64,000 nucleotides of DNA from Rhizaria sp. SCN 62-66 (lineage: Eukaryota > Rhizaria, unplaced). Location of the stretch: positions 1 to 64,000 of the forward strand of contig MEDY01000108.1 of assembly GCA_001724265.1 (NCBI GenBank), written 5' to 3'. The first letter of the stretch is position 1; the number at the start of each line of letters is the position of its first letter. Below, piece by piece: positions 47,350 to 56,377 of the stretch. The position numbers and the translations under genes are program-made. The notes under the pieces are model-generated. The model worked only from the letters and a program-made list of their open reading frames with translations, ran no database searches and was not told the origin of the DNA.

Positions 47350-48072
47350 TTGAAGAGTGATAAAACGTATGTGAACGAAGACGGCTCGACTTCTGGTGTA
47401 AGTACCTCTAGAGGCGACCCTTACACCGATTTCCCGCCGCACTGCAACGCGTTCTATTACAATACGGACGTCAACGCCAACTGCGGTAACTCTGCTGCTG
47501 TGACACCGCTGACTTGGGATGAGGCAACAAACCCTTACATTTTTCCTGCACTGACCTCCCGTCTAAGTGCCCACCCGTATTTCCCTCGCGGCTGCAACAT
47601 CGAGTTCGCACGCCTCCAGCTTACACCTCCATCGCCAACTGTGAGCGATGGAAGGGTGTACTTAGACGTGGAGATCCAGTCCAAGGTTTGGGAACGCGGC
47701 TGTGGTGAAACGCAGGCCTGTGGCACTGGCGGCTGCGCTGTGGCCATCGCGGCGGCGCTAAACTCACTTCTTACCGCTCCAAACAACAACAACAACAACA
47801 ACAACAGCAGCAGCAGTAGTAACGACAGCATTTTAAGCACGAACGTTTTTTCTCCAGTCTATCACGTCAAGTTCCCTGGCGGCAGTATGTCCGTCAACTG
47901 GCCTCTGTCTGCGACAGCGACATTGACGCCCATCAACAGCAGCAGCAACAACAACACGGCAGACATAGAGGTGCCGACTGCGGCTGAGTTGCAGTTGGTG
48001 CCGGATATGATCAAGACAGGGCCGGCGGTGATCCACAACAGCTTGACGGTTTGGGCCGATATGCCATTTTAA
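46150..48072 (+). CDS. DAPF: Diaminopimelate epimerase, 5' end unresolved
   Basis: An open frame of about 640 codons ends in TAA. It begins with the DapF N-terminal signature (VSGLGNSFLILD). Both catalytic cysteines are present: GSDAEMCGNAVRC near residue 185 and CGETQACGTGGCAVA near 520. FPRGCNIEFARL is also typical. The enzyme converts LL- to meso-diaminopimelate in lysine synthesis. Asn, Ser and Thr inserts more than double the bacterial length of about 275. No in-frame ATG precedes the conserved start; ATGs at 46094 and 46145 are out of frame. An upstream exon joined at an acceptor such as CTACCTTAG (46102-46110) or a non-AUG start is possible. A Cys-rich insert follows the first strand (CKCVCTCTGKGL). 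Neighbours suggest no operon-like logic. Confidence 0.93.
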
Positions 48073-48438
48073 AATAACGCTACATACTTACGACAACCCT
48101 ATTTATTCACAGTAATACAACGATCCTCATATGCATATCATCGCTTTTCTTACTCCCACCACAAACGACTTTTGCTCCTACTGGGCTGAGCCCAGCAAGT
48201 CAGCAAACAAGGCACGTGAGCAGCCTTCGCGTTGCCTTCCAGAACAGGCACTTTCCGTCATGAAACCCAGATTAATTTGAGACTTCCAAATGCAACCCGC
48301 CGTGAATCTTCTAAATCGTTTATTCTATCTTCACATCAAGTTTCCATGACGACCTATGCGTCATTTCGTTTCTCTTTCTTACCAATCAAATCGTTACCAC
48401 CCTACGTCTCGCTATCTCTCCACTCTAGGCGCCCCAAG
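48073..48438. other. Spacer between DAP epimerase and JmjC genes
   Basis: 366 bp, AT-rich. It must contain the promoter of the JmjC gene. No specific element is recognised. Confidence 0.55.
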
Positions 48439-50709
48439 ATGCGATTCCTTGCCCGAATCCTTCTTCCCGCGCTTCTCTGCTCATGTTTTGCCCTTGCGCT
48501 TACCCGCAGCGCCGTCGGCTTCTCTTTCGGCGACGTCCCGCCGTCCGACGCTGAGAACATGACTGCCGAGCAGGCCCACAAGCAGGCCATGGTGCACGCC
48601 ATGGCCAACGACGCGCGCGCCGCCGTGCCGTACTTCCGCGTTGCGGCCGAGCGCGCGCCTCACGTTCCCTCGTTTCGCAACAACCTCGGCGTGGCGCTTA
48701 TGCGCAGCGGCAACTTCCCCCATGCGCTCGACGCCTTCCTCACCGTCCTCCGGTACGCCCGTTCGCCAAGCAAGACTATACCTCTGCTATGTATTCTTTG
48801 CTGAACATAAAACGTCTGCAGTATAACATAATACTTTATTATATATCTAATTTCTTAAATGTGTTCTTGTTTGTCAGAATCTTGTTCATGATATCCTCTG
48901 CTTTCTATCACCTCTACATTTTTTCTCATTTTCTCTCTCCCCTTGCCACGTATTTCGCCGTGTACGTGCCCACACAGCCTGGACCCGAACAGCGCCGACG
49001 GAAAGGACAACCTGAAGGAGCTGTACAAGCTTTGGCCGAGTATGGACGTCGACGCGACCGCCGCAGCCGTCCTGGGCGTCCCGCAGACGGTCATGACTAT
49101 CGACATCTCCGCGACAGGGCAGGTCAACATGAACAAGGCCGCCGCCAACGCCGCCAACAACGGCAATGGTGGTGGGGGTGCGCACAGTCACTTGCTCGAC
49201 ATCGAGGACGAGGCGGATGAACTCTTCAACTCCCTCACTTCCTCCTCTAACAAGAACTCCAATATCAACAATGAGAAGACGAAAGCTAGTGCAGTTGAAC
49301 TTGATGAGGATGCCTTTGGCGACGACGACGAAGAGGACGACCAGGACGAGAACGGCAACCCGCGTCAGCGCCAGCCGCGTCTAAGTACCCCCTCATCCTC
49401 AGCCGCGTCTAAGGGTGCTGCGGCGGCGGCGCCCCCAGGGCAGCGGTGCCCAGCCGACAACTCGCCGCTGCCGCTGCCCCCGCACGTGACCGTGGGCGCC
49501 ACGGGTCCCGCGAGCACCGCGCTGCCCGCCGGCGTTACCACCCACTGGCACCCGCCGGGACGCGAGAAGTTTAGCCGCCGGAACACCAACCCCCGGTCCC
49601 GGTTAACGCGGCTCACAGTCTCCGAGCTCAACCTGCCGCAGAACCGCGTCTTCCGCCTCGGCCGGCTGCCGTTCGTGCTGGTGCCCGACTCGACCGCGGA
49701 GAAGCCGTTTCTGACGCCCGCAAACAAGCGCTACGTTGAGGGGGAAGAGAGCGCCGTCGTCGGCGACCCCTTAGACGCGTCTAAATGGTACCCCTGGTCG
49801 CCGCAGGACCTCGCGCAACGGTTCCCGCACGCCATCACCGACTATTACCCCGTGAACATGGCCGTGGCGGATGTTAAGCCGTACCTAACCCCCTTACCCG
49901 TAGCCGTTCGCGAGATCCTCACTCCGTCTAAGGGTACTTACCCGCCCGAGGACTTAGACTTCCCTGGCCGGTACATGCAGTGGAACGTGCGCGAGCGCGA
50001 CTGGGAGGTACTTACCCGCGATGTAAGTGCCAACCTCCCGCAGATGTTCCGCCAGGACCGAACCTGGCTCACCCAGTGCCTCGGAGACCCGCATCACAAG
50101 GAGATCGTCTCGGCCGAGTCAAACCCCGTGGCGCCGCCGGTCAACGACGACGGATCGTCGACGTCATCGCTGATCGAGGAGTTCACCACGAAGCTGCACT
50201 GGCGCATGGTGGTTATTGGCACCGAGGGCGCGGGCATGTTCAACCACTACGACGTGCTGCCCACGGCCTCATTCCAGCTCCAGGTCCACGGCGCTAAGCG
50301 CTGGCACGTGTGTGCGCCCGACCAGCGGCCCTTCCTCTACGGCGTCGCTGGAGGGGTCGACGCCTTCTACCCGAAGTTAAGCCGTCATCCGGCTTTCGCG
50401 CACGCGCGGTGCTGGGAAGACGTGGTCCGGGCGGGCGAAATCATCTTCTACCCGAAGTCTTATTGGCACCAGACGGAGAACCAGATCACGCCCTCGGTGG
50501 CGTACTCCAGCTCGATCCTGCACACGGACTCGTACAGGGACATCCGGGATGAGCTGCGGCAGGTGTGCGCGCGGGGGAAGTTCGGGTGGAAGTTAAGCCG
50601 CGGCTTGTGTTCGAAGCTCGAGGAGTCGTGCTACCCGCTGTGGGAGAAGATGTATGGCGGGGGGAAGAAGCAGGCGGATGAGGTCGCGATGGACGATGTG
50701 CTGCAGTGA
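48439..50709 (+). CDS. Secreted or ER TPR-JmjC (cupin-8) 2-oxoglutarate oxygenase-like protein
   Basis: Two exons: 48439..48752 and 48978..50709 (681 aa, TGA), donor GTACGC. The N-terminus is a signal peptide (MRFLARILLPALLCSCFALA). A tetratricopeptide pair spans the intron (AVPYFRVAAERAP, FRNNLGVALMRSGNFPHALD). A JmjC/cupin-8 domain lies at the C-terminus: the iron-binding His-x-Asp is in MFNHYDVLPTASFQLQVHG, and the distal His is in IIFYPKSYWHQTEN. These three ligands are the Fe(II) site of 2-oxoglutarate oxygenases, so hydroxylase activity is likely. The signal peptide argues for a secretory-pathway substrate and not histones. The middle is acidic and Ala/Pro-rich. The start ATG is chosen because it begins the signal peptide; 69 upstream in-frame codons show no domain. 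Confidence 0.85.
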
Positions 50710-51123
50710 GTGTAAGTGTGACGAGGCGCTACTTAGATGACATCGAATCTCATCTATGTGCGATGAGATTGGTTGAAAAGAGAGTGAACGAGGACACTGG
50801 GGCGAGGAGTACATCTGAGTATAACGTGCTCCTGCGAGCGAGATGCGCAGTGATGTAAGCATATGGCTCGTAGTCAGGCTAAGTGTGATTTATGTAAGTA
50901 TTGTAGAGGTATATGTATCGTTTATGTGTGCATTGTATAGTTGTAACAAAATTGTTTTTTAGTTAGAATCCTATCAACATCATTGGATGGAATGGTTCAC
51001 GTTGGACTTACTCGGCCAGATGCTAGGTATGATCTTGCTCTTAGGCTGTAAGGCCAGATTAGATATGATTGAGATACAAAAGGATATATATTATTGTCTG
51101 AAATACGGGTCATCAAACATGTG

Positions 51124-51151
51124 GACTTAAGCTTACGCTAAAGCTTAAGTC
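51124..51151. repeat. Inverted repeat, 11-bp arms
   Basis: GACTTAAGCTT and AAGCTTAAGTC flank a 6-nt loop. It could form a stable hairpin in DNA or RNA. It lies about 400 bp 3' of the JmjC gene. Confidence 0.8.
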
Positions 51152-51269
51152 AAAGGTGACTAAAGCTTAAACTACTACAGCTGTATTTAAAGAAATGTCT
51201 TGTGTACAGAGGAATTAAAGCGTTTCATCATTCAGATTTGAAAGGCTCATCTATCATTAGATACAGGTT

Positions 51270-51720
51270 TTCTAGAGGTTTTTGTAATTAAAAAATAATT
51301 AATAAATATAATACACTAATTTTTATTTTAACAAACAAAGGATGTATATAAAAGAATACTTATCATTAAAACAAGTAATTATCCATTTAAATAATTTTTA
51401 TTAGTTTTATTTGATATGATAAATGTAAAAGTCGTTTAAAGCCCGTGTCGCATTTCTTTTTGAGGTGAAAAACTGTTTTTCGCCCAATCTTTTTTCTTAA
51501 AAAAACTGCTCACTTTTATGCAACTAAATAATGCCAATAAGTTATATTATAAACATTTTTTATCTGCAATAATTTTATGCTAAAAAAACTAAATCCTTTT
51601 AAAAAACATTATAATCTACTTCATTAAATTTAATAATGCTGTTAAAATAAATACAATATTAATTTTTAAGTTATATTAATTTTGATATTGCATATCTCGA
51701 TATAACTCTTTAGGATTTGC
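51270..51720. other. AT-rich block
   Basis: About 450 bp with long A and T runs, far more AT-rich than flanking DNA. It could be an origin- or scaffold-attachment-like element, or simply neutral spacer. I see no coding signal. Confidence 0.5.
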
Positions 51721-53145
51721 TTTCGTTTAGCCGTCTCGTTCGTGAAGCTCAGTATTCTATGCTAACACTAGTATGCATGTTTCATTAGGGTTGATAGGAT
51801 AGTTTGCGGCATTTTCAATCGTCAAGCTGCTTATCGTCAAGCTGCTTATTCTTTGTGTAACCATGGTTATCAGCGCCTGAATCGACTCGGGGTGAAATCT
51901 GCGTCGGCACCTAAGCAACTAAATATAGAGCGATAGCAACAATGTGTTGTACCTGCGGACGCTCTGAATCTTCGTCCGCAGAACAACAGAACATCACCTC
52001 TCAGGTCGTCGTTGCTGTTGCTGCTGTTGCTGCTGAGGCATTGACGCAGGCACAGGCACACCAATGACAACGCGGTGAGTGGCGACACGGATACTGATGA
52101 CACTAAATGCACGCAATGATTCTTGACTCTCTTGGCTCTCAAGTAAGCTTAACACGTGAAGTGATTCGCTGTTTGTGTATTCACCAGATAACAACTAAAA
52201 TTGCTACATGTATCCGTAAAATGAAGCTAAATATGTCGATGCAGTATCCAGAGATAAGTTTAGTTTTCGTCACTCCACACACCTCTGCGAATGTGCAACG
52301 TAAGATGACTTGCCCAAAAAATATACACAACGTTACTGTAGTATGAGAAGGACAAACTCTACTCAATTCTTGCTAATCGGCAATCAATAGCAAGTGTTAT
52401 AGAGTTTAAAAATCACAGAAGACATGACATTGCCAAACTCACAGGTTTGCTCCCGGTCATGTGTCTCAAAACGCTGCAACAATGTGGCGTCAAAAAGGCT
52501 GATCTCTGTCGTCACGGTGCGCGGGCCGCTTGCCCCGCACGCACGACATCACGCGGCCGACGGGTACGGCGCCGCGCAGTAAGTCTGCTGGGCTCGGCTG
52601 AAAGACAATGAATCACGGTGTGTTGAACGAGCCATTGCTAATACGGAGCACTTCCTAATCAAAGAGACAGCTTCAGGGATGGGGTACTAAGTACATTGTT
52701 GCGGTGCTTGCTTCCGGCTCTGAGTACTAGCCATAGACAATGTCTGTCTGCGGAAGCAGCAAAGGCGCCGTTGCGCAACAGTCCCAATGCACAAATGTTC
52801 AACTGGTTCTCTCCAATACCCATTGAAAACAGAATATACCGAAGCAATTCACAGCACGTCTTTGTTGAGCCGCTCGAGAGCAGTTGTCGTGCCGCTCGCG
52901 ACACGTCAGGCGCAGTTCTTAAGATCGTGTCAGTCAAGAGCGCGAAGTGTTGCAGCAGCAACAAAGCTATAGATAGGGGCAATTTGTTGACATTGGCATT
53001 GACCCAAGATAAAATCGTGTGAAATCCACGTTTGTTCAAACCTTAAAGCATGGAAAGCCAGTTTTAGTAGTACACTGCCTTCAGTAGCGTTGCCAAAGCC
53101 AACAACACGCAGGCTTAACACAAGTTTAAAGGTCTCCACCGCCAC

Positions 53146-53200
53146 TAACACACACACAAACACACACACACACACACAGACAGAGAGAAAGAGAGAGATG
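53146..53200. repeat. (CA)n-(GA)n simple repeat
   Basis: Imperfect CA dinucleotides grade into GA-rich sequence. It lies in spacer DNA upstream of tRNA-Arg. Confidence 0.85.
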
Positions 53201-53578
53201 CCAGAGAGAGAAGACGCGGACAGCTTAGATTGTATACACAGATACGTAGGAAGGTGAAAGGAATATGGATTGTTCCCACTCCTTCACAGTGCCTTGCAAC
53301 TCGTGCAAAAGCGTAACGGTGCGTACAGCTTGCCAGCTCAATCTTGACGTCGAATAAGATTTTTGTATTTCTGACGACAAAAAAACACAATGCAGATATA
53401 ATTAATTCATTTGACGATCAATATCTGGCGATACACCATGGGCAAATTGCCGCCTCGTTAGGCTCCCCTCCAAAAATAGAGCGCCACAAACGACTATAAA
53501 TAGATGGAATATCTTCGACTAGATTGGTTAAATGAAGGCGTTGCTTGCACTGCAAAGTGCCGGAAACGTAGTTCCACA

Positions 53579-53710
53579 GCTCACATAGCGTAGTGGTCAT
53601 TGCGACGCCCTTCTAGAATTCACTCTCGGTTTTGCTACTCGATTCTCTGAAGTCGGTGCCAACGAGAGGAAGACAGGCGTAAGTCGCGGGTTCGACTCCC
53701 GCTGTGAGTA
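53579..53710 (+). tRNA. tRNA-Arg(TCT) with 59-nt intron
   Basis: Acceptor GCTCACA/TGTGAGT, anticodon stem ACGCC/GGCGT, T arm GCGGG-TTCGACT-CCCGC. The anticodon TCT is at 53612-53614. An intron at 53616-53674 lies in the canonical position, one base 3' of the anticodon. Removing it leaves a normal 7-base loop. A T-run terminator follows at 53715. Confidence 0.85.
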
Positions 53711-53844
53711 ACCCTTTTTTTTTGCGCGACCACCCACCCGCACCCGTCCGTGCCCGTCGGTGCAGGCCGTCTGGTTTTTTTTGGGCTCCCTGGTTCACTT
53801 TTGAGGGTACCCCAGACAATCACCCTGTCCTAGCGCCCGACAGC

Positions 53845-54187
53845 GTCGGGTCTCTGTCCGCGCCTCCGCCGCGCTCGCCTCGGCCATCCACGGCAACAGC
53901 AGCGCGAACAGCAACGCCAGCGCGGGTAGTTGGAACAAGGCGGTGCTACTGGAGCATGCCCGCGTGTTGTCTCTGTTGTTAATTATTTAATAGACTCTAA
54001 ACTGGTCCCGCTGCCGCCGGTGCTGTCGCGCAACGGACGCGTGCCCGTGGTGTCGACGGTCTACGCCAACGGCAACAGCGCGCACGGGCACGGACACGGC
54101 AGCAGCCGCGGCCACGGGGGAAAGGGCGGCAGAGGGGAGGTGTCGCCGCGCAAGGCGTGTTACTTCTTCAACAAGGTGCTGGCCTAA
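53845..54187 (+). pseudogene. Gene fragment, probable 3' exons or relic
   Basis: Two GC-rich, protein-like stretches lie in different frames: SAIHGNSSANSNASAGSWNK, and then VLSRNGRVPVVSTVYANG with a Gly/His/Ser-rich end (VSPRKACYFFNKVLA, TAA). A very short GT...AG segment (about 53962-53991) lies near the frame change, but no upstream start or GTACG donor is found. It may be the end of a gene truncated by rearrangement. Function is unknown. Confidence 0.35.
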
Positions 54188-55147
54188 TAACGCGAGCGCG
54201 GGCGCTGGTGATGATGGCGATAGAAGCAGCAGTAGCATTTGCTTAATGTTGTATTAATATTAGTAGGCTTGATGGTTTTTGTGTCGAGTGGGTGTTCAGT
54301 ATTTCTTTACCGGTTACATGTACTCCGTCCGAGTAGCTTGTAAAACCAGGAGCACGGCGAAGCCCTTGTCTCGCGCTCGTGACACGATTTTGTTTTTTGG
54401 AGGTACAATATGTTCATATTTGTTAGACCGAAACGGACCTCGCCAATTATTGTCTTCTGATCAGCCTATGCTATTGGTCGAGTTCGGTTTAAGCTTCCTA
54501 ATGAAGGCTTGACCTTGGTAAGTTACTCAAGCTTAAGCTTGATACAGTAAGTGCGTTCTTACCCTTTGCGGCGACTGTGACGTTTACAAGGTCGCTGCTG
54601 CTTGAGCCTAATTACGTCACTATTATCCACCTACTTTGTATTGAAGTTTTAAGCTCATTACCTACTACTAGTATGTATTAATACATATGTTCGGGAAGTC
54701 TCTAAACAATCTTTCAACAATAACAAGTCCCTCTCAACTTCAGGTCAAGACATCAACTCTCTATATCGCATTTTCACCTGAAGACGGATGTCAGAGGACA
54801 AAAAGTTCAACACTAACCTTGAGTCGCACTCTCGTTACATTACAGAGCGCACCACTGCTTTGGGCGCGCCGTTTCCTGTGTCTCTCAAGCGCATCAAGCG
54901 CATCAACCAGACGCTGGACGTTGGTTCTGACAGATGACTTTAACTTGAAATCGAACTAAGACTAGAGTTAGCAGATATCAGCTCAAGGTAAACAAATAGA
55001 AAAAAAGTATGTATTCTTTCTTACAAATAGATAGTTAAGACCCGAAGAAACTATGAAGATATTCCACAAAACATATTTAGCTAATTTAATGTATGTATAT
55101 CAATAGTTTGACAAACACGCTCATCAAACTGAAAGCAGGTCGAGTTT
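54188..55147. other. Spacer
   Basis: 960 bp, AT-rich, without a supported gene. It contains the 16-bp palindrome at 54527-54542 and nothing else that I can name. Confidence 0.55.
54527..54542. repeat. 16-bp perfect palindrome
   Basis: TCAAGCTTAAGCTTGA. It shares the core AAGCTTAAGCTT motif with the arms of the hairpin at 51124-51151. Confidence 0.75.
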
Positions 55148-55219
55148 GCGCTATTGGTCTAGTGGTTATGATTGATCGTTGCCAACGATTAGAGCCGTGT
55201 TCGATTCACGGATAGCGCA
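55148..55219 (+). tRNA. tRNA-Gly(GCC)
   Basis: Acceptor GCGCTAT/ATAGCGC is perfect. The anticodon stem GATCG/CGATT encloses TTGCCAA, giving anticodon GCC. The T arm is CCGTG-TTCGATT-CACGG. The A box TGGTCTAGTGG is typical of tRNA-Gly. An 11-T terminator follows directly. Confidence 0.93.
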
Positions 55220-55973
55220 CCTTTTTTTTTTTCCCGGCCTTTCTTTACTGGTCCCACCTCGCCAGCGCACGCAGTCCCCACTGCTTTCTTTTTTGCCCCC
55301 TCTGACTCTCAGCAACCAAGTTTGCGTGAATTCACGCCACTTTCCCCAAAGCCCCTCGAAGCGTTACCTGAGAGACAGTCCTAAGGATCAGCGTTACCTG
55401 GGAATGGAAGACGTATCAACCGATTTGTTTCGTTGATCCTTACGACTGTCCCATGTGCCGCTTTAGGGTCAGGTTCGCCTTGCACGGAGGCCTGTATTCG
55501 TATCAGTAACGGGGTAGATGCGCGGCGGCACAGTGAGTGGAGCATGCACTTCGAGCCAGCCTTGAAAGAATACGAAAACGAAGAAATTAATGCACTAGTG
55601 AACGTACGTTGCTGGCTTCCACTTTGCGTCCCCAAAGAGCGTGTTTGCTAATCGTGCATATATTGCTATGTATATTGCGCAAACTTGATAAAATCTAAAG
55701 AACAGAACATCTGTGTTGGATTTCCACGAGGATGATGCTACATAAGCGAACCTCGATCGATCGATCAACGCAGAGAGAGAGGTACCGGTTACAGCACAAC
55801 AACAGCAACAGTGGTAGCAACAGCAGAAGCAATAAACGTCACAGCAGCAAAAGTAACAGTGGAGGCAGAAGCAAGAAGCCAGAAGCTTCGCACGCACACG
55901 CTAGTTAGCTAGATAGTTACCGTAAGTTAGTTCGTTAGTTACTGTCATATACAGTCAAGACAATAACAATAAC
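55220..55973. other. Spacer
   Basis: 754 bp between tRNA-Gly and the paraoxonase 3' end. No gene or conserved element is recognised. Confidence 0.55.
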
Positions 55974-56324
55974 TCATACAGGGAGACTGCAGACTGCGAT
56001 ACCGGCATCAAACACAGTACCCACGGCCACCAATACCCGCTCTGGGCCGGTCACCATCTCGAACGCATCCTCAAACTGCTCTGACTCGGACTTAGACTCT
56101 GTTTTTGACTGCGCCTTTGACTGCGACTGTGAGGGTAAGTGCGAGTGTAAGTGCGAGCGCGAGCGCAGCCGCGGCAGTAATGGTGACGGCAATGGGACGG
56201 CGACCGACGATCCGCCGAGCTTGAGCCCTGCGGCCGCTGGCTCTGGCTCCGAGAGCAACGTGATGGCCGCCTGTTTGGGCTCACCAGTCGCCGATAAGGG
56301 CACGAACGATACATGCAATGGCGC

Positions 56325-56377
<53 letters not shown>

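Larger units (their letters stand above)
50710..53578. other. Gene-poor spacer with AT-rich core
   Basis: 2.9 kb with no supported protein gene. It holds a hairpin (51124-51151), an AT-rich block (51270-51720), a short GC-rich coding-like relic around 52500-52580 (for example VVTVRGPLAPHARHHAAD) and a CA/GA repeat. Confidence 0.55.
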
